From assembly GCA_032158295.1 (NCBI GenBank), contig CM063255.1, positions 7,097,501-7,161,500 on the forward strand: a DNA stretch of 64,000 nt, read 5' to 3'. The position numbers and the translations under genes were made by a program. Position 1 is the stretch's first letter. Every line of letters starts with the position of its first letter. The stretch comes from Pycnopodia helianthoides. Its lineage: Eukaryota; Echinodermata; Asteroidea; Forcipulatida; Asteriidae. This document shows, piece by piece, positions 10,957 to 21,785 of the stretch. The notes under the pieces are model-generated. The model was not told where the DNA came from and searched no databases. It saw nothing but the letters and a program-made list of their open reading frames with translations.

Positions 10957-10962
10957 AATAAA
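10957..10962 (+). terminator. Polyadenylation signal AATAAA of the USPL1-like gene
   Basis: A canonical AATAAA lies about 420 bp after the stop codon and about 18 bp before a family C repeat. It is the first clear signal in the 3' UTR. The cleavage site is not determined. Confidence 0.5.
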
Positions 10963-10979
10963 TTTTCATATCGGGTTAC

Positions 10980-11322
10980 TTAAAGATATTGTACACTTTT
11001 GGTAACAGCTCAAAATCAGTGTCCACATTTTGTGTGATTAAACATATGCATGAACAAACAAACCTGTGAAAGTTTGAGCTCGATTGGTCATCGAGGTCAC
11101 GAGAAAATAGTGAAAAGAGATCTTATGTGTTTTCTGTTTTTTCAAATTATCGCGCGCGATAATTACTATTGTTTTACTCGTTTCTCAGAAACGATAGCAT
11201 TTTAGGCAGAAATATTTTAAGGAAACCTTTCTACCATTACTTACTTTAAATCATGTAAGTTATGTGTGAATCTGTGAACATTGTGTTTTTCGATCTTACC
11301 AATAGTGTACAGGGCCTTTAAA
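10980..11322. repeat. Family C TIR element, copy 1
   Basis: This element is about 343 bp with ends TTAAAGATATTGTACACTTT and GTACAGGGCCTTTAAA. A perfect AATTATCGCGCGCGATAATT palindrome lies near the centre. It is almost identical to the copy at 27,789-28,134 and holds the shared CAAACCTGTGAAAGTTTGAG core. Confidence 0.85.
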
Positions 11323-11404
11323 TTTAGATTTTTTTATAATTTATATATCAAGTGATAAATCATAACGGAAACTGACAAAATAGGGAGATGGCCAACATTA
11401 TTAG

Positions 11405-11476
11405 TGCAAGAAAGCCCATTTGGTAGAGTGCCGGCACGTTAAACCAGAAGTCGCAGGTTCAAGTCCTGCTCCAGAC
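11405..11476 (+). repeat. tRNA-derived SINE head (weak)
   Basis: The stretch has an A-box-like TTTGGTAGAGTGCCGG and a B-box-like GGTTCAAGTCC with tRNA-like spacing. The 5' end does not pair as an acceptor stem and a SINE-like tail follows, so I call it a SINE remnant and not a functional tRNA gene. Confidence 0.45.
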
Positions 11477-12294
11477 AGTTTTTCTTTGTTTCACCCCAAA
11501 ATGTTATCATTAATGTATACATGAAATAATGGAATGTTTTATGAGGTAATTTAATTAAACGAAAGTGATTCTGGCACTCTGCTTTATGCAATACACCCCC
11601 ATGGATACACAAGTTAATGTAACACAAAAGACATTTATCCACTATTCGGCACAATGTCATTCAGTTTTTCACTGGTTTGCTTTAAGAGTTACAGGTCACA
11701 GTTGTTACACAACTCAATTGGTATACACTACACAGGGTTCTGCCGTGAATTTCTTTAGTGGTGGAAAAATATTTCCCTGGAAACCATTGCGAGATGGATC
11801 AGTTACACGGTAGATCATATAATTATACTCAAATCAAAGAAGTACTCAAAATTAATGGCTTTGGATACCTTTTTACTGGTACCCAGTTTTACATTTCGTT
11901 GAAAACCTTTGAAAGGAAATTGCAAGTGTAATTTAAAAACTTGGAAAATGTGTGGTGGTCGGAAACAGAGAAAATTCTGCCAGTGGTGGTTGGGGAATCC
12001 TGACTGCCGCGTGGGTTTTCCGGCACCGACCACTGTGGGCAGAAGAACCCTGACTACAGGGCCCAATGTCCTAGAGCTGATTAGCACAGTTTTTTGAACA
12101 GCAGTGTCCTTGGCTAATTAAATCTGCCCAATTTTTAGACTGTGTATAGACCATGTACATGTGTAACCAGTGACATCACATGCTTACAAAAGAGCCACAG
12201 CACTTGGACTTTTTGCAGACACGATTTGTACAAAGCTGAATGGAAGAAGACATAAGATATATATCATATATTTTATGGCTATTGCACTGTCTGA

Positions 12295-12510
12295 TTTTTA
12301 TCAGCTTTTGCAGAGCTGCCAAACTCTCCCTGATTCTGCAAACAATTTCCATGAAAATAAACCGATCTTTCCATGTTCTGGAGAACAAATTTGGAAATCT
12401 CCCTGATTCCGGAAACCTTTTCCCTATTATGTTGAATAATATCTTCCTAATTGTTGTACGAGATCTTCTTGATTGCAAAATGCAAATGTTGGCGTCTCTG
12501 CTTTAGATAT
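12295..12510. repeat. Family I repeat, copy 1
   Basis: It contains CAGAGCTGCCAAACTCTCCC and ATTGTTGTACGAGATC segments and ends GCAAATGTTGGCGTCTCTG. A closely similar copy is at 35,188-35,382 and both ends read as AGAGCTGCCAAC in opposite directions. Confidence 0.65.
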
Positions 12511-12776
12511 GAAGAAAGGGGGTCATGGCTCAAAACTTGTTCAGATGCTACTTTTTGAAATAATGAGGCAATTATGACACAAAATGAAAAGAAATTCCCA
12601 TATGACCAGTGCAAACAAGGTCACTCTTTTTGGAAACAAAGGTTGCTTTGTCAAGTAGCAGTGCTGATTAAATCGGCTATATTTATCTGCATTGGTGTTG
12701 GTTAATACAACACACCAGTACCCTTAAGTCACAATTGTTAGAGGTGTTATACAGGATTGGTAGAGCTGACAAAATA

Positions 12777-12924
12777 AGTCGCAGGCAGTGTCTACATATA
12801 CATGGAATAACAAATCTGTGAAAATTTTGGCTTAATCCAGTGTGGAATTAAGCCTAAGTTTTCACAGATATGTTATTTCATGTATGTGGTTGATCACACA
12901 AAACATGATCACTGCCTGCGACTA
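12777..12924. repeat. Palindromic repeat with TCGCAGGCAGTG ends
   Basis: The arms are approximately 12,777-12,836 and 12,845-12,924. AGTCGCAGGCAGTG faces CACTGCCTGCGACT, and AACAAATCTGTGAAAA faces TTTTCACAGATATGTT across an 8-10 bp loop. It carries part of the core shared by families A to C and could be a solo foldback of that group. Confidence 0.7.
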
Positions 12925-13493
12925 TTTTGTTTGGGACTATAATATAATACCTTTAATCTTTACCAGAGTACAACAAATGCATAAACGTTGATTGATAATC
13001 GGGGTTGGATATTGATTGTAATCAGTCAAACCCAATTGCCGGGGAGGTTAGGAAAAATAATCAATACTTTTTCCTTTTTTTACTCCAATGGTGTTAAGAG
13101 AGTCTTGATTATTTTCTATGCTTTTTCGTTTACATTTTGTAATCGGATAGGAAGTGTAAAATTTGTATCCAGATACTTAAATCTGATGTTGTTCAGACTA
13201 TTTTGAAATAATAAAACAAAAAACATGATTTGCAAACAGGATCCAGTACTGTTAAATAAGTTTGAACGTGTAGCAATGCACATGCTGAAATGCTAAACAA
13301 AGACTGGGAATTTTGCATACTTTTTCGTTTCCACTGCCTTCAATATTTCTGCAACTATAGGCCTACTACATGTATACAATGTACATGAACTCTCATGGCG
13401 GATGTTAATTCTAAACTGTTGTTTTCATTTCCGGTGATGTAGAGAGTTGGTAATGCTTAAATTGTACCCCCTTGAATTTCAGGGGGTTCTTTT

Positions 13494-13881
13494 TTAAAGA
13501 CACTGGACACTATTGGTAATTGTCAAAGACCAGTCTTCTCACTCGGTGTATCTCAACATATGGATAAAATAACAAACCTGTAAAAACTTGAGCTCAATTG
13601 GTCGTCGAAGTTGCAAGATAACTATGAAAGAAAAAAACACCCTTGTCACACGAAGTTGTGCGCTTTCAGATGGTTGATTTCGAGACCTCAAATTCTAATT
13701 CTGAGGTCTCGAAATCAAATTCGTGAAAAAATTACTTCTTTCTCGAAAACTATGTCACTTCAGAGGGAGCCGTTTCTCACAATGTTTTATACTGTCAACC
13801 TCTCCCCATTACTCGTTACCAAGTAAGGTTTTATGCTAATAATTATTTTGAGTAATTACCAATAGTGTCCACTGCCTTTAA
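13494..13881. repeat. Family B TIR element, copy 1
   Basis: The ends are TTAAAGACACTGGACACTAT and AATAGTGTCCACTGCCTTTA. The centre has a long palindrome on GATTTCGAGACCTC. It includes the AACAAACCTGTAAAAACTTG core. Confidence 0.88.
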
Positions 13882-14089
13882 GACCAAAGGGAGGGGTTAC
13901 AACCGGGGGGGGGGGGTGGGGCTACAACCAAGTTTTCAGAAGTTCTCAGTTTTGGTTTAATCACATCCGTCCGTGCTTTTTCCGAATTTGAACGGCGGAT
14001 CAATGCATCAATTTTTGTGTGTGTGGAGGATTATTTTGAAAATATCGTAGCAAATGAATTCATTTCAATTCATCAGATATACAAACTAA

Positions 14090-14370
14090 CCTGAATACAT
14101 GTGCATTTTGGCACAATAAAATTCCGAAAATGTCACAGATGTTTTTATCGTGTATGTTTTTATTCTGTCAGGAATGAGAAATTTCAGACTTTGAATTCAG
14201 AATTTGTCATGTATGCCTGGTGGAAAAAAGTGGCAGTTATTTTCTTCAGATATAAAGAAATCCTGCTCTTTGATCCACTTTTTTTTTTAGCACTGAGGAT
14301 ACTGTTCCTAAAAAAGCTCATTAGAATCTAAAACTCAATGGGTTTCTAAAAGGTGGAAATGTCGTCAATT
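14090..14370. repeat. Family K repeat, copy 1
   Basis: It shares CAGACTTTGAATTCAGAATTT, TGCCTGGTGGAAAAAAGT and AGGATACTGTTCCTAAAAAAGC words with copies at 52,660 and 56,685. No coding content is seen. Confidence 0.5.
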
Positions 14371-14560
14371 CATTAGTTCTCATTTTTTTTTTTGTTCAAT
14401 CACATCCGTGCTTCTTCCAATTTTTTGTTAAAGAATATTCAGAAAATTCGACCCTGGTTTCAAATCTCTCTGTCGGTAAAAATGACTCTCTGTCTCACCC
14501 CTGTTCTGTACAAAATGGATGTATTTTACGAACTTTTGGGGTATGTAACCCTTTGCAATG

Positions 14561-14577
14561 CCCCCCCCCCCCCCCCC
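14561..14577 (+). repeat. Poly-C run of 17
   Basis: An uninterrupted C17 lies in an otherwise AT-rich region. The length is likely unstable and prone to sequencing error. Confidence 0.9.
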
Positions 14578-14699
14578 ACGCACTGTCTTCACAACTCACC
14601 AACTGACAAAAGTAAAACAAATATTGAGGAAAAAGAGCTACCGTGTGATATGTTTTTAATTTTAAATTACTGATGATCCACATGGGTCTTGGTAATGCC

Positions 14700-15520
14700 G
14701 GCGCTCCGTTCCGAATGTTTTTTTTCCCCTTTTGGGAAACAAATAATGTGTTTGCGAAAAAACTTGTTTTCATTCTCGTAGAAACACATTTGAAATTGAT
14801 TAGAATCTTTGCGAAACACAGGTTTCCATTCCTGGGAAGCAACTCGGAGATTGGAAATTCCGGTGCGCCGTTTCGAAAATATCCAGGTTTTTCTCAGTAA
14901 ACTAAATTAAAGATCTTTAGCGAAACACAGATTTTTAAGCTGTTTAAAAAATTGAAAGTTTGTATAATAATTCCAGTGCGCCGTTTCGAAAATAATATTC
15001 GAGTTTTTCCTTCAGAAAAAATAAGGATCTTTGCAAAACACGGGTTTTCACTTTTCAGGCTCAAGAAACTTGAAACCAGTCCGCCAGCGGGCATACCAAC
15101 TCCCGACATTTTCTACGATTAGGCCCGCTTCTAAGCTCAATCATCTTTGGATTATTAATAATTACCGTCAAGGTGGCTGCAGAGGAAGATGTTATCAAAT
15201 TGTCAAGTTTCATAGTAATGCTCCTTTAAGCTCTTTAAAAAAAAAAGAAAAAGTTTGTACAATAATTCCAGTGCGCCGTTTCGAAAATAATATTCGAGTT
15301 TTTCCTTCAGAAAAAATAAGGATCTTTGCAAAACACGGGTTTTCACTTTTCAGGCTCAAGAAACTTGAAACCAGTCCGCCAGCGGGCATACCAACTCCCG
15401 ACATTTTCTACGATTAGGCCCGCTTCTAAGCTCAATCATCTTTGGATTATTAATAATTACCGTCAAGGTGGCTGCAGAGGAAGATGTTATCAAATTGTCA
15501 AGTTTCATATCTTGAACTTT
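14700..15520. repeat. Tandem duplication array with a 295-bp near-identical unit
   Basis: About 256 bp at 14,957-15,213 recur at 15,252-15,508 with only scattered changes (GTTTGTATAATAATTCCAG versus GTTTGTACAATAATTCCAG). Two more degenerate units, recognisable by TGCGCCGTTTCGAAAAT and GATCTTT-GC-AAACAC words, lie upstream from about 14,700. Open frames in the unit repeat with it and show no recognised domain. Confidence 0.85.
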
Positions 15521-15933
15521 TGATTGAACAAGTAGTACTGGTTTACATAGGTATTCAACTCGTCGTACACCGAGTGTCCGGATACCGTATTTATAGCACA
15601 TCTTACTTGGTGCATATGCTTGGTGTGACAACCGACTGGGTCTCCAGGCGATCATTTATCAACCAGTGACTGGCCGTGGGGCGATCTGGTGACGTAGGAG
15701 CATCTTGGTTGCCTTGGTTACTGCACGTAGACTATAATAACAGTTTGTAAGCGTTTTTTGTTGTGATCAGACACGCCATGGGGAGAAAGTATAGCAAGTT
15801 TCTAAATCGTTTCGCTTCGCTCGATACATTTACTTCTAATGTTTAAACTATTCTTAAAAACAACATAAGCCTTTGCCAGTGAGTCTGTGCATTACCAATA
15901 AAAATGTTTTTGCAAACAAAAAATGCTATTAAG

Positions 15934-16671
15934 CTAGATGAGGGTGATGGATTGAAAATGATAGCCAGTCTGAGTCAACCACCTGAAAATATATTTAAAT
16001 GACATTGGACAGTTTCGAAATTCTTAAAGGAACATTACAGAATTGGTAAGAAAAAAACTTGTAAAGTATACTTTTTGATCACAGATTTACATAAAACTTA
16101 CACGGTCTAATGATGAAGATAGTAGAAATCATCCCTTGAAATATTTCTGTCTGAAATGCCATTTGATGAGAAATGAATAAACTAGTTTTCCGATTGGAGT
16201 TTATCGCTCAGTGAGCGTTTTATTCATTTGTTGAATCTATTGATTTCATGCAAATGTGTAATCGGTTTTTCACTATTTTCTCGTGACCCAGATGGCCGAT
16301 CGATCTCAAACTTCTACAGGTTTGTCAGTTTATGTATATGGTGGATTACATAAAGTGCTTACACTGCCAGCAACTATTTTGTTAGTAAAAACCAATTGCT
16401 GTAATGTTCCTTTAAGAATAGAGTGTGACGTTAGACGTGGGAAAGTTCGCGCTTCTTTTCGTAATTGTTGATCCACAATAGTGACAATATGAAGAAAGGG
16501 GGCGGGGGAGCAAATAGTTCAACTTGAACCACCAAACTGAACTCCGGCACTTCTCATTTCTGTAACGTTCCTTTAAGAATTTCGAAACTGTCCAATGTCA
16601 TTTAAATATATTTTCAGGTGGTTGACTCAGACTGGTCATCATTTCCAATCCATCACCCTCATCTAGCTTAA
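15934..16671. repeat. Long inverted repeat enclosing a family A element
   Basis: The arms at 15,934-16,027 and 16,572-16,671 are near-perfect reverse complements (CTAGATGAGGGTGATGGATT facing AATCCATCACCCTCATCTAG). A family A element lies between them at 16,024-16,415, and a second reversed family A end, TGTAACGTTCCTTTAA, begins the right arm. It may be an older, larger element into which A sequences recombined. Confidence 0.8.
16024..16415. repeat. Family A TIR element, copy 2
   Basis: The ends are TTAAAGGAACATTACAGAAT and GCTGTAATGTTCCTTTAA. The orientation is opposite to copy 1. It has the CGCTCAGTGAGCG palindrome and the shared core. Confidence 0.88.
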
Positions 16672-16722
16672 CATAGGCGGGTGGGGGGGGGGGGGCGTCC
16701 CAGCTGGACAGATACTTTTGAT

Positions 16723-17113
16723 AATGGCAGTGGATACTTTTGATAATTACTCAAGAAAAGCGTTACCGAACTTACTTTGTAAGGAACACCTGAGAGGTGC
16801 TGATAGTATAAACCATTGTGAGAAACGACTCCCTCTGAAGTCATATAGTTTTTGAGAAAGAGGTAATTTCTCACTAATTTATTTGAATCTGAGAAAGGCT
16901 TCATCAGGCATTTTATTTTGAAAGCACACAATTATGTGCAAAAAGGTATACCGGGGGTATATATATTTTTTCATTATTTTCTTGCAACTTTGATGACCAA
17001 TTGAGCCAATTATTATCATTTTTTCACAGGTGTGTTATTTTAAGCATATGTTGGGTTACACCAAGTGAGGGTACTTGTCTTTGACAATTACCGAAAGTAT
17101 ATCCTGCCTTTAA
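16723..17113. repeat. Diverged family B element
   Basis: It resembles family B in reverse orientation: AATTACTCAAGAAAAGC, GAGAAACGACTCCCTCTGAA and CAATTGAGCCAATTATTATC. The ends are GGCAGTGGATACTTTTG and AAGTATATCCTGCCTTTAAA. Confidence 0.65.
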
Positions 17114-17137
17114 ATGTTGAGTTTAGGGCCTACATTA

Positions 17138-17533
17138 TTAAAGGCAAGGTGTATCATGTGAGTTTTAGAACCGTTCAATTGTTTTAACCTATGTAGACAT
17201 ACAATAAAACCAACCTGTGGAAATTTAATTTCAAACTAGTAGCGTTTTTAAGATGTCGCAATATCTGGAGCAGTTATGTCCACGCGCAGGAGCAATAATC
17301 CGTAATTGAATACACAAGTCCGAGAAACGTTTCACGCAGAGAAACGGTTCTCAGGCCTGTTTCAGATCGAAATGTGTTTGAATCCCTCTCTCTCTAAAAC
17401 CATATTAATTAGGAAGGAATCGTTTCTCAACATGTTATTATCAACAGCTGCAAGTGCTTCTTATGTTCTTACCAAGTAAGTTTTAATGGTAATTATTTTT
17501 TGGAGTAATTACCAAAGGTATACCTTCCCTTTA
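17138..17533. repeat. Family B-related element, more diverged
   Basis: The ends are TTAAAGGCAAGGTGTATC and GGTATACCTTCCCTTTA. The interior shares AACCAACCTGTGGAAATTT with the common core and TTACCAAGTAAGTTTTA with family B. Confidence 0.6.
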
Positions 17534-17639
17534 TCTCGATCATCTTGAAGATGTTCATGTTAAATGTGAATTTACATTAAATTAACTTCGAATTCAGCAG
17601 TTTACTTTCCCTTCGAGTACTGCGGCAAATCTGGAAAAC

Positions 17640-18031
17640 AGATTGAAACGCGTGCTGATTGGTCTATTTTCTGACGTCAGCTAGTAGCAAGCAATAGTAG
17701 TGTACGCATGCTCAATGTACGAACGCCTAGCCTACCGCGCCTGCACGCAGCAGCAGCGCGTCACATCACTTTTGCGTACGTGGTCATCTTGGATGTACAT
17801 GTACATGTATCTACTGCGTAAAAGCTGTACGATATGCACACACATGTAGGCCAACGTGTACAAGTTCACTTTATAGCGCACACGCAAGGCACGCGCGCTT
17901 CTGAGCATGCATTATGTTCATCGAAAGCGCGCGCATTGCAGATAAGCGCACGCACAATAAAGTAGTGGACGTGCACACATTAGGCGAAAATAATGCAGAC
18001 GACGACGACGACGGACAAACAACAAGAACGG
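17640..18031 (+). promoter_or_regulatory. CpG-rich promoter and first exon candidate of the DYRK gene
   Basis: This block stands out from its AT-rich surroundings by dense CpG and GCGC words (CGCGCC, GCGCGTCAC, AAGCGCGCGCATTG). It contains an inverted CCAAT box (ATTGG at 17,658) and a perfect CRE palindrome TGACGTCA at 17,672-17,679. It ends with a strong donor CGG|GTAAGT at 18,031/18,032. These are the marks of a promoter with a transcribed first exon. No TATA box was seen. The assignment to the DYRK gene 40 kb downstream is inferred from strand, and because no other gene is recognised on this strand in between. Confidence 0.5.
17993..18031 (+). CDS. Candidate first exon 1a of the DYRK gene, or a 5'-UTR uORF
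   Basis: ATG at 17,993 opens 13 codons with a run of Thr (MQTTTTTDKQQER) and ends in phase 0 at the GTAAGT donor. Spliced directly to 57,969 it would be in frame. Spliced to the exon at 34,163 it would stop after three codons, making it a short upstream ORF. A longer overlapping ORF from ATG 17,914 ends in phase 1 and would also stop quickly after splicing to 34,163. I therefore rate coding status as uncertain, and transcribed-exon status as more likely. Confidence 0.3.
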
Positions 18032-19361
18032 GTAAGTTTCGTAGTGATTCTTTATCGATTTTTCTCCTCTCACACATGGGTTGTCAGAGAGTGTGAATGT
18101 CTACCGAAGGTCGTTTATAGTTCTGGTCCGGTCCTAGCATGCCTAGAGCTGTGTTTAATTGTACAAAAGTATCACAATAACTTACACTCCCACACCGGAC
18201 AACGGACACCACACACTCGGGACGTTGTCGTCGTGGCCGTGTTGTGGCCATCATTTCCCCGTCTAAATTCCGCACTCGTCCTTAGCGACAAGGAAATGTC
18301 GGACGTGCGGGAATGGTAGTTTTCTGCTCCAGGTAGCAACCTGTTTGCTGTTTAAAAGCTTCACACAGAGACAACTTGAAGGTTTGATATTAAATTACTA
18401 TAATAAACTAGACTGTTGTTTTGTAGACCTGTGTAAAAAAAATCCCTGTTCACTCTCAGCACTTTAATTGTTCATTTATAATGTTTACATGTTTAGTTAT
18501 TTACCACCAGCACAAATATTGCCATTTTATGGTTTTGCCCATTTAATTATTAAATGTTTGTGGCTGGTCATAAAAATAAATGAAAAGTGGCGAATTGGTT
18601 TTGCTTTTTCATACTCAATTCATTGGATATATACCAGAGTAAACCAACAGTTTATTAAAAAATATTCACTATAACCGTTTAACATGTTTATTAGAGTGGA
18701 TATTTTGTAATGGTTGTATTTGTTAATAATTGTAAAACTGCCATACTGCTGAAATTGACCAATTGTTGTTTACTTTGTATCTCATCAGGATTAATGGGGG
18801 AAAATATTATGCATAATTTTCCTCGGGAAATAGTGTACAAAGTTGGATAACGTTTTGTAAACAATGTACTGTAAACAACGTGCATTGATAATATAGGCCC
18901 AGTGTCCAGAAATTGCTTTTAAAAACACTTGTTCGAATTTCCCTTGTTATGTGTAGTTCAAACCATAGGCAATGTTTAATTTAAACTACATGTGTAGTAC
19001 TATGTGAACATGCAGGAAGGAAATAGTTAAAAAGGTTTTTCAACATCACAATCACTGCTGATGTAATTTGTGTTTAAAGTAAAAACAAAGACATTCAATT
19101 ACTTTATTTGGAAATGCCCTCGGCAGAAAAACCAAGGTATTTTGTGTCAGGTGCAGCCAATCACGTTGTTTGGGAGTAAAGCAGTACAGTCCCATACCCC
19201 CTGGTGAGAAAACCTGTTGAAGTCAGACACAACACAGACCGAACTACTAGGGTAGGACATGTCACTCACTGATTCAATTGTTGGTAGGAATGTAGTTATC
19301 ACATTTTGGTGTGTGAAGAACATGCTGGAAAATAATACACTTAGAATTTCAAAAGCTGTAG

Positions 19362-19742
19362 TTAAAGGAACATTACAGAATTGGTATTTGTAACATATAC
19401 TTTTGATCACAGATTTACATAAAACTTACACGGTCTAATGATGATGATAGTAGAAAACATCCCTTGAAATATTTCTGTCTGAAATGCCATATTTGATGAG
19501 AAATGAATTTAACTAATTTTCCGATTGGAGTTATAATCGCTCAGTGAGCTCGTTTTATTCATTTGTTGAAGAACCTATATGATTTCATGCAAATGTGTAA
19601 TCGGTTTTTCACTATTTTCTCGTGACCTAGATGGCCGATTCGATCTCAAACTTCTACAGGCTTGTCAGTTTGTCAGTTTATGTATGGTGGATTGCATAAA
19701 GTGATTACACTGCCAGCAACTGCTTTGTCATGTTCCTTTAAA
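19362..19742. repeat. Family A TIR element, copy 3
   Basis: It begins TTAAAGGAACATTACAGAAT and ends CATGTTCCTTTAAA with a truncated inner terminal repeat. It is oriented as copy 2 and opposite to the next copy. Confidence 0.85.
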
Positions 19743-19810
19743 GATCCCTAGAAGGGAAGAATTGATTTGCAGAGCTCACCCAGTGCAGTCTGTCTGCATA
19801 TTAAAATCTG

Positions 19811-20194
19811 TTAAAGGAACATTACAGAATTGGTTTTTGCTAACAAACAGTTGCTTGCAGTGTAAGCACTTTATGTAATCCACCATATACATAAACTGAC
19901 AAACCTGCAGAAGTTTGAGATCGATCGGCCATCTGGGTCACGAGAAAATAGTGAAAAACCGATTATACATTTGCATGAAATCGTTTAGATTCAACAAATG
20001 AATAAAACGCTCACTGAGCGATAAACTCCAATCGGAAAATGAGTTTATTAATTTCTCATCAAATATGGCATTTCAGACAGAAATATTTCAAGGGATGTTT
20101 TCTACAATCATTAGACCGTGTAAGTTTTTTGTAAATCTGTGATCAAAAAGTATTATTTTTACAAGTTTTTTTCTTACCAATTCTGTAATGTTCC
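19811..20194. repeat. Family A TIR element, copy 4
   Basis: It begins TTAAAGGAACATTACAGAAT and ends ACCAATTCTGTAATGTTCC. It lies 68 bp from copy 3 in inverted orientation, so the two form a large inverted repeat. Confidence 0.87.
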
Positions 20195-20262
20195 AAAGGA
20201 GACCTAAGCTGTGAAACTGTTTTTTGCATGAAGAGAAAGGGTAATTAAAATTCATGTCATCA

Positions 20263-20455
20263 GGGCCCAATTTCATAGAGCTGCTTAGGCAAAAAATATT
20301 GCTTGAAATATTTCTGCTAAGCAAAAATAAGCAGGATACCAGTCACAGATTGTACATGTGACATTGTATTTTGGCCGGTAACCTTATTCTGGTTAGCATA
20401 TTTTTGTTGTGCTTAGCTTCTTTTTGTGCCTAAGCAGCTCTATGAAATTGGGCCC
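20263..20455. repeat. Family D repeat, copy 2
   Basis: The ends are GGGCCCAATTTCATAGAGCT and AGCTCTATGAAATTGGGCCC, a perfect terminal inverted repeat. The interior is rich in GCTTAGC/GCTAAGC words. Confidence 0.88.
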
Positions 20456-20811
20456 TGAACATACAGAAATTTATTTTGAAGATTCCAACGACACAAATAA
20501 AAACCAAGTATGGTTTCTGGCAGATGACTCATAATAATGTAAAGTGATCAAAAAATCTATACAAATCTGTGATTCACCATTCTATCATATTAATGTAGAT
20601 CTACATGGGGGTCTCAGCCAGGCTTAACATGGATCGATCTTATTATCCTCTGGCCCCAATACATGTGGCTAGCTCACAAGCACTGGTGGTGCTCTCCACT
20701 CGAGCATTTTATGAGAAAGTTTAATCGACAAAACTGTTAAACACCATTACATTCATGTCACAATAGTTGTTGTAATTATGTTATGACCTTACTGTAAGTG
20801 TAACACGCAGT

Positions 20812-20945
20812 GTTCTCTCCAGAATATTTTCAAAATCGTGGGGCATTCTAGACCCATATTTTGGAAGTTCCCCGGAATGTTTTCTACTTGGTGTTCATCT
20901 TCGTTTTAAAAGCCCTGCAATCTGGAACATTCTAAATGGTTTTTA
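20812..20945. repeat. Family H fragment
   Basis: The TGTTCTCTCCAGAATATTTTC start and the GCCCTGCAATCTGGAACATTC segment match the AATGCCCCAGATTGCA words of the longer H copies in the other orientation. Confidence 0.4.
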
Positions 20946-21499
20946 ACTTGATGTTTTATGTGAACTTGATCAATTCGTGCGTATCCGCGTGCAATTCACG
21001 TGTGTCGGTCCGATATGCAAGCTTACGTGCATGGCGAGAACCCCGACACTAATGATATTATTATAATTTTCTTATTTTTTTATACAGTAAATTATTTTGG
21101 AAACATGATGTTTCACATAATTACAATGGGATTGTGGACACACCATACCTACATGTGTACAGCTGACTTCGATAAGAATTTTGTACCAGTACATGTTCAG
21201 TACACTTTTCTATATTTAAATTTGACTGGAAAAGTGTGGACACGCTTTAATTGGATTGACTGTCTGACAAGCCTTGTCATAAATATTAAAGCAGCTGGTT
21301 AAACAAAAATTGCTACGGCAGAGTATGGTAACTTTTGTACTGCAAGGAGAGGGGGTTGTAAGTTGAAATTTCAGTACACAAATAACTGTGAAAAAAATTG
21401 CAGGAAGTTATGCAATGCTCAACAAAGTGAGATGTTACTGAATTGTGTTATTGGCCCAAGTTCAGCGAGGTACTTAAATGACTGTATTGCTTACCAGGG

Positions 21500-21785
21500 T
21501 TCTCCCAGCGTGCGAATTGAGGGACGATACATGCAAATAGCAGCCAATTTGAAAAAAAAAAGTACAAAAATAAAACAATTCATTCTTTTCCAAGATAAAA
21601 TCATTTAGAATGCCTCAGATCATGCAGATTGCAAAATAGGGTTTTTAAAACCAGAGAAAAAACACCAAGTAAAAAACACTCCGGGATCTTGTTTCAATTC
21701 AGCATGCTTAGGCCAAACTTCCAAATTTTGAGTCCAGAATGCCACCCCCAGCCAGTTTGAAAAATCCTAGGGAGAACACTGCTTA
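21500..21785. repeat. Family H repeat, copy 2
   Basis: It starts GGGTTCTCCCAGCGTGCG and ends TCCTAGGGAGAACACTG. The interior TCAGATCATGCAGATTGC and TAGGGTTTTTAAAACC match the copies at 7,312 and 29,433. Confidence 0.65.

Larger units (their letters stand above)
2492..10962 (+). other. USPL1-like gene, whole transcription unit
   Basis: This is a five-coding-exon gene model: 2527-2640, 4638-5455, 6149-6274, 7688-7850 and 8409-10539. Every junction uses GT-AG, and phases agree across introns (0, 2, 2, 1). The coding sum is 3352 nt, and adding one base at each of the two frame breaks gives 1118 codons including the stop, close to the roughly 1090 residues I recall for human USPL1. The acceptor-like TTTATTCTTTTGTCTTGAATAG ending at 2491 suggests a separate 5'-UTR exon. 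An AATAAA at 10,957 marks the likely 3' end, directly before a family C element. USPL1 in vertebrates is a SUMO-specific isopeptidase of Cajal bodies linked to snRNA transcription. That role is transferred by homology. Confidence 0.88.
11477..13490. other. Intergenic DNA between USPL1 and DYRK genes
   Basis: No gene is supported. Two small repeats were seen: a family I copy (12,295-12,510) and an inverted repeat (12,777-12,924). The rest is AT-rich sequence without recognisable coding content. Confidence 0.5.

Noticed and set aside
11405..11476. A functional tRNA gene
   Set aside because: The A and B box words are present but the acceptor stem does not pair, so a SINE remnant is more likely.
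17914..18031. The longer ORF from ATG 17,914 as the coding first exon
   Set aside because: It ends in phase 1, incompatible with the phase-0 exon at 57,969, and would also stop soon after splicing to 34,163.
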